DNA of 64,000 nt. Source: Pontibacter diazotrophicus (GTDB taxonomy: Bacteria; Bacteroidota; Bacteroidia; Cytophagales; Hymenobacteraceae). The notes below the pieces were generated by a model. It saw nothing but the letters and a program-made list of their open reading frames with translations, had not been told where the DNA came from and searched no databases. The translations under genes and the position numbers were made by a program. The stretch's first letter is position 1; the number at the start of each line of letters is the position of its first letter. Positions 42,744 to 51,209 of the stretch are shown here, one piece after another. The stretch covers positions 93,509-157,508 of the forward strand of contig NZ_QRGR01000018.1 of the NCBI RefSeq assembly GCF_003367245.1. Direction: 5' to 3'.

Positions 42744-45200
42744 CTACACTTTCTCTACAACAGGTACTTCTTTTGTTGGTTTCTTCTTCACACCATAAGC
42801 AATGGCTCCTACTATCACCAGCAGCAACAGAATAGAAGATACAAGGGATATAGTGTTGCCCAAGGTATAAGCCTTTGGAGCAAACCTGAACTCAATGGTA
42901 TGCTGCCCGGCAGGCACCTGCATGGCACGCAGCACATAGTTGGCCCGGATGTGGTCCACGGGCTGGCCATCGAGGTAAGCCTGCCAGCCATCTGCATAGT
43001 ATACTTCGGAGAACACCACCAGGCCTTCCTCCGCTGCCTCATATTCATACTTCAGGTAGTTTGGCTGGTATTCCACCAGCTCGATGTTCGCGTTTTCTGC
43101 CTCAAAATTCTGTTTTTCGATTGGGAATTTGCTTACATCTACCACGGCAGTCTCGCCTGCGTCAAACATCGTCAGGGCATCCAACTCTTCATCCGGCGAC
43201 TGCACCGGGTTTACTTCCTCCACAAACCAGGCATTGCCCAGGGCACCCGGTACACGCTGTACCGGCTGTTTTGGATCACCTGTGATAGCATAGCGCGTAT
43301 TCAGCATGCGGTAAACTTCGAGGTTATTCAGTGCAATATGGTGGTCAATCAGGTCCTGGTAACGGCGCAGCTTCGCGCCATGGTACCCGCCAATGGATTT
43401 ATGATAGTAAGAGGTGCGGGCTTCGTTGAATGGGTTTGGCAGGTTTATAACACGATAGCTCAGGTCCTGGTCCTGCATAATCAACTGATCGACTGGTGTT
43501 GGCCTGAAGTAATCGGCAATTACGTTTTGCTGAAAATCGGTATTGTTCAGGTAGCGCTTGTCCACCGACCACAGGTCTACCAATAGCAGCACGCCTACAC
43601 CAGCGATAACCACAGTAGCAGAAAGCTTGTTCTTAACATAGAAGTACAACAAACCTGCAGCTAGCAGGATAAAGGCAAAGGAACGGAAGGCATCGCTGCG
43701 CATCATACTTTCACGGTCAGCACGAATCGCATCGATAGGAAACTGGGCTTGAATCAGTTGCTGATCAGAACCGCCTACGAAGCTTGCTGTTCCGGCAAAA
43801 AGCCATACGAGTAAGCAAATCCCTGCCGTGATGCCTCCTGAAATAAGAAGTTTCTTGTCAAGGCCTTCAATCCGGTCTCTTTCGTTAATGAGCTTCCAGA
43901 GGGCCAGTATTGCGAGAAAGGGCATGGTGATCTGTGCAATAACCAGGGCCGAAGACACCGCTCTGAACTTGTTGTAGCCCGGGAAATAGTCGAACATGAA
44001 GTAGTTGAAGGCTTCAAAGTTCTTTCCCCATGCCAGCATAAAGGAAAGTATGGTGCCGGCTACTAACCAACTGACCCAACGTTTATTTACAATAAATATC
44101 CCCAGCACAAACAGGAAGCAGACAATAGCCCCTACGTATACAGGTCCGCTGGTCATCGGCTGAGGCCCCCAGTACATGGGCAGGCCCTGCTTCACAATCT
44201 GCTCTGCCTGTCCCGGTGGCACCCCCATTCTGGTAAAAGCCTGATAGGTTTCTGAATCTGTTTCCAATGGTGCGGTGGTACTACCGCCATAAAAGTCAGG
44301 TATCAGCAGGGTCAACGTTTCGCTTATACCGTAGCTCCAGTTAAAGGCATATTCTCTGTCCAAACCACCGCCCACACGCTCACCGCTGTTTGGCTGTGTC
44401 AGTTCTGATCTGCCGCGTATGCTGTGCTCGCTGTATTCAGCAGTAGTATACAACCGGCCAAAATTAACGCCTACGGCCAGTATAGCCGCTACTGCCAATA
44501 CCAATCCGCGCTTCAGAAGCTCTGCAAAGGTGCCGTGTTTGATGGCGTAGATTATCTCTACCACCGCAAAAACGATTATCAGCAGCAGCATGTAATACGT
44601 CATCTGCAGGTGGTTGAAATGCAGGTTCATGGTCAGGCCTACGGCAAACAGCGCAGCCCCTATCCAGAGGTTACGGCGCAGCGCGTAAATCAAGCCACCC
44701 AGCACCATCGGGATGTAAGCAATTGTCAGGGACTTTGTGTTGTGACCAGCTTCTAGAATGATAATGTTATAGGAGGTCAGGGAGAAGGCGATGGCGCCTA
44801 CAATGGCCAGCCACGAACTCATGCCCATGGCCACCAGCAAAATGTAAGCGCAAAGCAGCGTGACAAAAATGTTACCTGCCAGAGCTGGCAGGTTAAACGA
44901 TAATACAGAATGTATGTACCGGGACCAGTCTCCTGGAAAGTGCGTGTTGATCAGGTAGGCTGGCATACCGCTGAACATGGAGTTCGTCCAGAGCGCCTCC
45001 TCACCGGTTGTCTCACGGTATTGTTGTATTTCTCTGGCGCCACCCTGGAACTGCTGGATGTCGTGCTGCGCTAAGCCTTTGTCTTCAAAAAGAACCGGCG
45101 AGAAGTATACGGCCGTTAAGATCAGGAAAACGAGAACAGCGATGATGTGGGGTAATGCATCCCGCTTAAAATCGAAGGAAGTGGTTGTCATAACTTTCAA
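42744..45200 (-). CDS. YfhO-family membrane protein
   Basis: An 818-residue membrane protein with about twelve helices and a C-terminal soluble domain (about 570-780, DLWSVDKRYLNNTDFQQNV ... GQHTIEFRFAPKAY). It matches YfhO proteins, which are GT-C-like and in Firmicutes are tied to glycosylation of lipoteichoic acid; in Bacteroidota the function is not established. It is downstream of the DUF4834 gene with a 33-bp gap, so the two are probably one transcript. Confidence 0.83.
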   Translation of the reverse strand: MKVMTTTSFDFKRDALPHIIAVLVFLILTAVYFSPVLFEDKGLAQHDIQQFQGGAREIQQYRETTGEEALWTNSMFSGMPAYLINTHFPGDWSRYIHSVLSFNLPALAGNIFVTLLCAYILLVAMGMSSWLAIVGAIAFSLTSYNIIILEAGHNTKSLTIAYIPMVLGGLIYALRRNLWIGAALFAVGLTMNLHFNHLQMTYYMLLLIIVFAVVEIIYAIKHGTFAELLKRGLVLAVAAILAVGVNFGRLYTTAEYSEHSIRGRSELTQPNSGERVGGGLDREYAFNWSYGISETLTLLIPDFYGGSTTAPLETDSETYQAFTRMGVPPGQAEQIVKQGLPMYWGPQPMTSGPVYVGAIVCFLFVLGIFIVNKRWVSWLVAGTILSFMLAWGKNFEAFNYFMFDYFPGYNKFRAVSSALVIAQITMPFLAILALWKLINERDRIEGLDKKLLISGGITAGICLLVWLFAGTASFVGGSDQQLIQAQFPIDAIRADRESMMRSDAFRSFAFILLAAGLLYFYVKNKLSATVVIAGVGVLLLVDLWSVDKRYLNNTDFQQNVIADYFRPTPVDQLIMQDQDLSYRVINLPNPFNEARTSYYHKSIGGYHGAKLRRYQDLIDHHIALNNLEVYRMLNTRYAITGDPKQPVQRVPGALGNAWFVEEVNPVQSPDEELDALTMFDAGETAVVDVSKFPIEKQNFEAENANIELVEYQPNYLKYEYEAAEEGLVVFSEVYYADGWQAYLDGQPVDHIRANYVLRAMQVPAGQHTIEFRFAPKAYTLGNTISLVSSILLLLVIVGAIAYGVKKKPTKEVPVVEKV

Positions 45201-45233
45201 AAACCTCAGAATAGAGATTGAAAGATAACAGTT

Positions 45234-45524
45234 TTATTTTACTTCTTCATAATCGACATATTCCCCACCGTTGAAATCCTTCCGCTCCGGTTTCTCTGGA
45301 ATATAGTCGATCTTCACGTTGCCAGCCGTTCTGCCATTCTGCTGTTCGCCGTTGTTATAGGGCCCCTGTTGCTGGCGTTGCTGCTGGTGCATGTTAGAGT
45401 AGAAGAACGTGCCGTTGCGCACTTTCTTCTTTATGAACATCCCCAAAAGCCACCGGAACAACACCGGTGCAACCATGCGGATGAAGAAAATGATGAGTAG
45501 TGTGGTGAATATGAATTTGATCAT
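45234..45524 (-). CDS. DUF4834-family small membrane protein
   Basis: A 96-residue protein with one N-terminal hydrophobic helix (MIKFIFTTLLIIFFIRMVAP), a short basic segment (FIKKKVRNGTFF) and a Gln/Asn-rich cytosolic tail ending EYVDYEEVK. It matches the DUF4834 pattern common in Bacteroidota. The function is unknown. It is transcribed ahead of yfhO and may be an accessory subunit, which is inference from position. Confidence 0.75.
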   Translation of the reverse strand: MIKFIFTTLLIIFFIRMVAPVLFRWLLGMFIKKKVRNGTFFYSNMHQQQRQQQGPYNNGEQQNGRTAGNVKIDYIPEKPERKDFNGGEYVDYEEVK

Positions 45525-45629
45525 GATAAAGCTCTCTTACGTAAGGTACATACTGCAAAAACAGTACCTCTATCTACTTACAACTCCTCTGCCAAAACTT
45601 TGTTGTATGCCTTTTTGGCGTAATGTCTG

Positions 45630-45637
45630 CAAAGATA
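45630..45637 (-). promoter_or_regulatory. Candidate -7 element (TATCTTTG)
   Basis: A perfect TAnnTTTG match on the minus strand about 105 bp upstream of the DUF4834 start; no clear -33 element. Confidence 0.3.
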
Positions 45638-45780
45638 GGAAGTATACCTTAAAATGCATTTGCGTTCGGGTTAGTTCCGGGAAGAGACAACCCGTCATAT
45701 CCCAGGCTTTTGCTCACAAAATTTTATAAAGGCAGCGTCTTTGAAAACCAAATTACAGGCTTTAGAACACATTACAAAAG

Positions 45781-45811
45781 CAAAGCCTCCTCATTGCTGA
45801 GGAGGCTTTGC
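45781..45811 (-). terminator. Terminator after carB
   Basis: Perfect 13-bp stem (CAAAGCCTCCTCA 45781-45793 with 45798-45810, 4-nt loop), 26 bp past the carB stop. The T-run on the minus strand is short (CTTTTG). Confidence 0.8.
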
Positions 45812-45835
45812 TTTTTAATTTAGTTACCGGGGTTA

Positions 45836-48649
45836 CTACTTACTTAGGTACAGGTTTCTTTCAGAGTATACCTGCGTGAAGTAATCATCGTCCAGGTCAT
45901 CGATGAAGTAGATGGCCTCACCGGTGGACTTCATCTCCGGGCCAAGCTCCTTGTTCACTTCAGGAAACTTGTTGTAAGAGAACACCGGCACTTTGATGGC
46001 ATACCCGTGCTTGTATGGGTTAAACTCAAAGTCCTTCACCTTCTTCTCGCCCAGCATAATCTTAGTAGCGTAGTTGATGTATGGCTCACGGTATGCCTTC
46101 GCGATGAACGGGAATGTACGCGAAGCACGCGGGTTGGCCTCGATGATGTATACCGTTTCGTTTTTGATAGCAAACTGTATGTTGATAACACCAACTGTTC
46201 GCAGCGCCACCGCAATCTTCTTTGTATACTCCTCTATCTGGTTGAGCACGTTCTCGCTCAGGTCAAATGGAGGGAGCACTGCGTAAGAGTCGCCGGAGTG
46301 GATGCCCGCTGGCTCAATGTGCTCCATAATACCGCAGATGTGCACATCCTCACCGTCACAAATAGCATCGGCCTCCGCTTCGATGGCATTGTCGAGGAAG
46401 TGGTCTAACAGCACCTTGTTGCCCGGGTGGTCTTTCAGCAGGTCGATTACGTGGGCTTCCAGCTCCTTGTTGTTAATCACAATTTTCATGTTCTGCCCAC
46501 CCAACACGTAGCTTGGGCGCACCAGCAGCGGGAACTTCAGCTCTTTGCTTAGCTCCAGTGCCTCCTCAGCCGACTCAATAACAGCGAACGGCGGGTACGG
46601 AATTCCCAGGTCGCGCAGCAGCGATGAAAAGGAGCCGCGGTCTTCTGCCAGGTCCAGGGCCTGATAGCTGGTTCCGAAGATTTTAATACCGAATCGATCC
46701 AGTTTCTCCGCCAGCTTCAGGGCTGTCTGTCCGCCTAACTGCACAATCACACCTTCCGGCTTTTCGTGCAGGATGATATCATAAATATGCTCCCAGAAAA
46801 CCGGCTCGAAGTACAGTTTATCAGAAATATCAAAATCTGTACTCACCGTTTCCGGGTTACAGTTGATCATAATGGTTTCGTAGCCGCACTCTCTCGCCGC
46901 CAGCACCCCATGCACGCAACTGTAGTCAAACTCAATGCCCTGCCCGATTCGGTTCGGGCCAGAGCCCAGCACCACTACCTTCTTCCTATCTGTTACAATG
47001 CTCTCATTCTCGCCGTCAAAGGTGCTGTAGTAGTATGGTGTGTTGGCCTCAAACTCAGCGGCGCAGGTATCCACCATCTTAAACACACGCTTGATACCCA
47101 GTTCTGTACGTTTGGTGTGTACTTCGCTTTCTTTGCAGCGCAGCAGGTGGGCAATCTGGCGGTCAGCGTAGCCTTTCACCTTCGCTTCACGCAGCAGGCC
47201 GGCAGGTATGTTGGCTAAATTATACTTCTCGATTTCCTTCTCCATCACGTCCAGCTCCTCAATCTGGGCCAGGAACCAAGGGTCTATCTTCGTGAGGTTC
47301 TGGATGGTGCTGGTCGGGATACCGATGCGCATGGCATCTTTTATGCTGAACAGGCGGTTCCAGCTTGGGTTCTTCAGGCTGTCTATCAGTTCATCGTAGC
47401 CTGTTTTCTCCTTACCGTCGGCGCCTATACCATTGCGTTTTATCTCGAGGCTCTGGCAGGCTTTCTGCAGCGCTTCCTGGAAGGTGCGGCCAATGCCCAT
47501 CACCTCGCCCACAGACTTCATCTGCAGCCCCAGCGTACGGTTCACACCCGGGAACTTATCGAAATTCCAGCGCGGTATCTTCACAATCACGTAGTCCAGT
47601 GCCGGCTCAAAGTAAGCGGACGTGGTCTTGGTGATTGCGTTTTTCAGCTCATCCAGGTTATAACCGATAGCCAGCTTTGCAGCCACCTTCGCGATAGGGT
47701 AACCAGTGGCTTTAGAGGCAAGGGCAGAAGAACGGGAAACACGCGGGTTAATCTCAATGGCAATGATTTTGTCATCATCCGGGCTCACAGAGAACTGCAC
47801 ATTACAGCCACCGGCAAACTGTCCGATGCCGTTCATCATTTTGATGGCCAGGTCGCGCATTTTCTGGTACACGGTGTCTGGCAGCGTCATGGCCGGAGCC
47901 ACTGTTATGGAGTCACCTGTATGCACACCCATCGGGTCAAAGTTCTCGATGGAGCAGATAATGATCACGTTGCCGATGTTATCGCGCAGCAACTCCAACT
48001 CATACTCCTTCCAGCCCAATATACTTTGCTCCACCAGCACCTCGTGCGTAGGGGAAGCGTGCAGGCCGCGGGTAAGAGCCGCGTCAAACTCTTCCGGCGT
48101 GTGCACAAAGCCACCACCGTAGCCACCCAGCGTAAACGACGGACGGATTACAAGTGGGAAGCCAATTTCCTGTGCTATCTCTTTTCCTTCGAGGAAGGAA
48201 GTCGCTGTTTCTCCTTTGCAAACATTCACGCCAAGCTCCAGCATTTTCAGCCGGAACTGCTCACGGTCTTCTGTCGTCTCGATGGCTTTGATGTCCACAC
48301 CGATGATGCGCACCCCGTACTTTTTCCATACACCGGCTTTATCACAATCAATGGCAAGGTTCAATGCTGTCTGGCCGCCCATTGTTGGCAGCACCGCATC
48401 AATTTTATGTTTTTCTAATATTTCAATGATATACTTCTTCTCCAGGGGCTTGAGGTACACATGGTCCGCCGTCACCGGGTCAGTCATAATGGTGGCGGGG
48501 TTGGAGTTGATGAGTATCACTTCAATACCCTCCTCACGTAGTGAGCGGGCGGCCTGGGAGCCGGAGTAATCGAATTCACAGGCCTGGCCGATAATGATAG
48601 GTCCAGAACCAATAATAAGAACGGATTTAATACTGGTGTCTTTAGGCAT
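45836..48649 (-). CDS. carB: Carbamoyl-phosphate synthase large subunit, no MGS domain
   Basis: A 937-residue enzyme that makes carbamoyl phosphate from bicarbonate, ATP and ammonia for pyrimidines and arginine. Both ATP-grasp halves are present (VLIIGSGPIIIGQACEFDYSG near the start and VVLGSGPNRIGQGIEFDYS near 560). The protein ends ERNLYLSK about 130 residues short of E. coli CarB, so the C-terminal MGS-like allosteric domain is missing. I start at MPKDTSIKS (48649) because the promoter -7 element covers the longer start at 48676. No carA is adjacent. Confidence 0.93.
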   Translation of the reverse strand: MPKDTSIKSVLIIGSGPIIIGQACEFDYSGSQAARSLREEGIEVILINSNPATIMTDPVTADHVYLKPLEKKYIIEILEKHKIDAVLPTMGGQTALNLAIDCDKAGVWKKYGVRIIGVDIKAIETTEDREQFRLKMLELGVNVCKGETATSFLEGKEIAQEIGFPLVIRPSFTLGGYGGGFVHTPEEFDAALTRGLHASPTHEVLVEQSILGWKEYELELLRDNIGNVIIICSIENFDPMGVHTGDSITVAPAMTLPDTVYQKMRDLAIKMMNGIGQFAGGCNVQFSVSPDDDKIIAIEINPRVSRSSALASKATGYPIAKVAAKLAIGYNLDELKNAITKTTSAYFEPALDYVIVKIPRWNFDKFPGVNRTLGLQMKSVGEVMGIGRTFQEALQKACQSLEIKRNGIGADGKEKTGYDELIDSLKNPSWNRLFSIKDAMRIGIPTSTIQNLTKIDPWFLAQIEELDVMEKEIEKYNLANIPAGLLREAKVKGYADRQIAHLLRCKESEVHTKRTELGIKRVFKMVDTCAAEFEANTPYYYSTFDGENESIVTDRKKVVVLGSGPNRIGQGIEFDYSCVHGVLAARECGYETIMINCNPETVSTDFDISDKLYFEPVFWEHIYDIILHEKPEGVIVQLGGQTALKLAEKLDRFGIKIFGTSYQALDLAEDRGSFSSLLRDLGIPYPPFAVIESAEEALELSKELKFPLLVRPSYVLGGQNMKIVINNKELEAHVIDLLKDHPGNKVLLDHFLDNAIEAEADAICDGEDVHICGIMEHIEPAGIHSGDSYAVLPPFDLSENVLNQIEEYTKKIAVALRTVGVINIQFAIKNETVYIIEANPRASRTFPFIAKAYREPYINYATKIMLGEKKVKDFEFNPYKHGYAIKVPVFSYNKFPEVNKELGPEMKSTGEAIYFIDDLDDDYFTQVYSERNLYLSK

Positions 48650-48673
48650 TTGGATTGGTATGTATAAATTGCC

Positions 48674-48705
48674 CAAAGTTAGTGCAAATTACTAAGTTGG
48701 GCAAA
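48674..48705 (-). promoter_or_regulatory. Promoter of carB (TTTG-N20-TAACTTTG)
   Basis: On the minus strand TTTG (48705-48702) and TAACTTTG (48681-48674) are spaced by 20 bp, the full Bacteroidota sigma consensus. Transcription would start near 48667, leaving a leader of about 18 nt before the ATG at 48649. This is the best promoter in the window. Confidence 0.68.
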
Positions 48706-48769
48706 AGGAAATTTAATAAGTTTGAAAATCAATAATATATAAAAACGTATATTAAGCTATTGCCGCGCC

Positions 48770-49360
48770 TTACTGGTTCTCCATTTTGGGCGCAATCAAA
48801 ATGCTGCAATAGTATTTGTATCTGGAATTTGGGTTATAGGCAATACCAATACCCACATGCGTCGCCGGTGTGTCTCTGTCGTTAAAGCCAAGCAGGTGCT
48901 TTCGGTGGCCGAGGTTGGGCACACCTTCATCTATAATAAGTTGCTGCACAAACTCCAGCGGGCCGGCAGTATTGGCCGCGATGGACTCCACATTGTTTGC
49001 TCTTATATCCTTAGAATAGAAATCAGGTAAAGGATAATTGGCTTGCCAGAGATAATAGTTCATGCCGCGGCCTTTCTTATCCACATGCTCCATATAGTTT
49101 TTTGCGGCCATATCTTCAGCCTTCTGCTGCGCCAGCTTTGCCAGCGTCTCATCCCACACCAGGGCAGGCTTGGCAGGCACCTTGCGTAGCGCAGGCACCT
49201 TATAAATAGCAGCATAATGGGCAGGATTCTGCCTGACCGCGTTCAGTTCTTCGAAATTCGCCTCTACTGCGGCCTTTAAAGCAGGCGCTTGCTCTTGCAA
49301 ACCTGGTGCGGCAGGCAGCAGCAGCGCCAGCCATATAATCAGGTACTGTAATGTTATCAT
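48770..49360 (-). CDS. CAP-domain protein (SCP-like), secreted
   Basis: A 196-residue exported protein with a signal peptide (ITLQYLIIWLALLLPAAPG) and a CAP/SCP domain: WDETLAKLAQQKAEDMAAKNYMEHVDKKGRG has the first conserved His, and GHRKHLLGFN the second. CAP proteins are widely distributed and often secreted; the bacterial ones have few assigned activities. I start at 49360, where an AGGAG-like sequence precedes ATG, rather than at an upstream in-frame Met whose extension has no signal peptide. Confidence 0.8.
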   Translation of the reverse strand: MITLQYLIIWLALLLPAAPGLQEQAPALKAAVEANFEELNAVRQNPAHYAAIYKVPALRKVPAKPALVWDETLAKLAQQKAEDMAAKNYMEHVDKKGRGMNYYLWQANYPLPDFYSKDIRANNVESIAANTAGPLEFVQQLIIDEGVPNLGHRKHLLGFNDRDTPATHVGIGIAYNPNSRYKYYCSILIAPKMENQ

Positions 49361-49495
49361 CCTCTTCTCCTGTTTAGCTTTCTTTGTTCGGGGTAGTAAC
49401 GAATTATACCCTTCAAAAATTCGATACAGTTGAAATACTTCACCTGCAACCAAGTTGGTTTGCGTAAACAAAAGGTATAACCAAACGACAGGAAC

Positions 49496-49717
49496 ATGAA
49501 AACACCGAAAAACGACGATATCATCACAAATGAAGATGAAAGCAAGCGCCTGCCAGACGAGAACCCCGAACCACTGACCGGCATGAAGAAAGAAAAAACA
49601 GACATTGAGGAGAGAGGCTTTGAGGGCAAAGAAGAAGGGGGTAATGCAGCCGCCAAAAACGAGGAGGATACCCGTAAACTGGACGGCAGCAACGCCAACA
49701 CACTCCGCACCAAATAA
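49496..49717 (+). CDS. Small hydrophilic charged protein
   Basis: A 73-residue protein, very rich in Lys, Glu, Asp and Asn and with no hydrophobic core (for example DESKRLPDENPEPLTGMKK and ERGFEGKEEGGNAAAKN). It looks disordered. It begins with ATG and ends just before a strong hairpin, so it has gene structure, but no family is recognised. Stress-type or nucleic-acid-associated roles are common for such proteins, without evidence here. Confidence 0.5.
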   Translation: MKTPKNDDIITNEDESKRLPDENPEPLTGMKKEKTDIEERGFEGKEEGGNAAAKNEEDTRKLDGSNANTLRTK

Positions 49718-49736
49718 AACTCTTCATACACCTGAC

Positions 49737-49785
49737 AATGCATAAGCCCCGGCTAAAGAAATTATTTAGCCGGGGCTTATGCATT
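49737..49785 (+). terminator. Long hairpin after the small charged gene
   Basis: A perfect 21-bp inverted repeat (49737-49757 with 49765-49785, 7-nt loop). It follows the small gene by 19 bp, so a terminator role is likely, although no T-run follows the stem; a mobile palindromic element is the alternative. Confidence 0.6.
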
Positions 49786-49934
49786 GGTGGCAGGCACGGC
49801 TCTATTATCTTGCCGTTTAAAGCAGCAGCTGACCCAAAGCTTGTTTTTTCTTCTTAAAACTCTGTTTAAAATGAGTAAAAGTATTTGTTATTAAAAAGGT
49901 TATTAGTAATATTAGAATATGTAAATACCTCTTA

Positions 49935-50348
49935 ATGCCGCCGGTTATGGTCTTGTTTGACACTGAGTATATACATTTAGAATATTACGCGGCACACCAC
50001 GTTTTGGTAAGCCAGTGGTACGGCGGGTGTAGCAGTCTGCAATATCGCGAAGCTGTTACCATAACTTCTCAATATATCAGGGAATTACACATTCCGTTCG
50101 CTATCTCTGACAGGCGCCTGCTCCCCCCACTCCCCCGGGAGGACATTCAATGGACTGCTCAGGACTTTCTCCCGGAGTTCTGCCAGCTTCCGCTCAAGCG
50201 CTTTGCGGCCATTAATTCCTTCGACGAAGTAGCAGCAGAACAGCTAGTCCATTTCCTGAATAGCAAGCAGTATCCCCTCCCCTTTGAGGCGCAGGTGTTC
50301 GAAGACCTGACCTCAGCCTATGAATGGCTGCTATCCGTGGAAGCATAG
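49935..50348 (+). CDS. Hypothetical protein, possible STAS/SpoIIAA-like fold
   Basis: A 137-residue cytosolic protein with no signal peptide. Alternating strand and helix pattern (VMVLFDTEYIHLEYYAAHHVLVSQWYG split by turns, later QYPLPFEAQVFEDLTSAYEWL) recalls STAS or SpoIIAA-like proteins, in which the final A-x-x-W-L helix is common. The resemblance is weak. The gene ends 5 bp from the DsbA-like gene's stop (convergent). Function unknown. Confidence 0.5.
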   Translation: MPPVMVLFDTEYIHLEYYAAHHVLVSQWYGGCSSLQYREAVTITSQYIRELHIPFAISDRRLLPPLPREDIQWTAQDFLPEFCQLPLKRFAAINSFDEVAAEQLVHFLNSKQYPLPFEAQVFEDLTSAYEWLLSVEA

Positions 50349-50353
50349 CTGCT

Positions 50354-51004
50354 TTACTTTTCTTCTGCAGCCTCCTGCTGTATGCGCGCCAGTGTCTCCG
50401 CCAGCTGGTCGTAGTGCTGATAACCCTGCGCCACCAGGTACAGCTTTTCTCCGGCCTCACACACCACTGCAGGAAACCCGCTGATACCCCATTTCTCTAC
50501 CAGATCAAACTCCTGCCGGGCCAGGTCAGCATAGTCTTTATCCGTAAATTTCTTTTTAAATTTCTCCTCACTGGCTCCAAACTGCCTCACCACCGGCAAA
50601 TAAGTTTCTACCTCGTTCAGGTCTTTCCCCTCTACAAAGTGCAGGTTCTGAATGGCAGCAGCCAAAGGCACCTGCTTTTCCGGAAACTGCTCCTTTAGTA
50701 CCAGCAGGGCAATGGCAGGCGGCTCTGAATTGGTAATGTAGGTACCTTTGTCTAAGATTTTCTCATGATAAGCCTGCGTTTGCTTTACGCCCGTTACCTC
50801 CTCCAGCTGCTTTGATGCCTGCCGGATATAGTCAGCCATGCCACTGATGGGCTTTACATTACTGCCCCGTATCATGCCACCGCTAAGTACCACGAAGTTA
50901 TAGTCCTGCTGGTGCTCTTTATACAGTTGCTGTATTACAGGGCTCATGCCATAACACCAGCCGCACAAGGCATCCTGAATATATAATAGTGTAGACTTTT
51001 TCAT
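50354..51004 (-). CDS. DsbA-family (FrnE-like) thiol oxidoreductase
   Basis: A 216-residue protein with a thioredoxin fold and a helical insert. The active-site CGWC is at residues 14-17; SGFPAVV near the end gives the conserved cis-Pro. There is no signal peptide, so it should act in the cytosol like FrnE rather than as periplasmic DsbA. The substrate is unknown. It is a single gene; the 205-bp gap upstream has nothing recognisable. Confidence 0.85.
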   Translation of the reverse strand: MKKSTLLYIQDALCGWCYGMSPVIQQLYKEHQQDYNFVVLSGGMIRGSNVKPISGMADYIRQASKQLEEVTGVKQTQAYHEKILDKGTYITNSEPPAIALLVLKEQFPEKQVPLAAAIQNLHFVEGKDLNEVETYLPVVRQFGASEEKFKKKFTDKDYADLARQEFDLVEKWGISGFPAVVCEAGEKLYLVAQGYQHYDQLAETLARIQQEAAEEK

Positions 51005-51209
51005 TGCTGTTATGTTGTTTATACTGATAAACCCGGCAGACCTGCTGAGGGTTTTACTTATGTGCAGCCACTTTGCCTTCCACTCCGGGCCTTTCTCCTT
51101 TGGCGCTAAAGACTTCCCCTGTCAAGGAAGCCTTTATTCAAGCGTGACCTGTTCGCCTGCATCTGACTACTGCCTATGACAGAGGTATAAGAGCATACGG
51201 CAAAGAGAT

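Larger units (their letters stand above)
45525..45835. other. Gap between carB and DUF4834
   Basis: A 311-bp gap on the minus strand. It holds the carB terminator (45781-45811) and a TATCTTTG -7 match at 45630-45637 that could start the DUF4834-yfhO transcript. No gene is visible. Confidence 0.6.

Noticed and set aside
48650..48676. Longer N-terminus of CarB
   Set aside because: The extra nine codons lie over and just after the -7 promoter element and are not part of the conserved CarB start.
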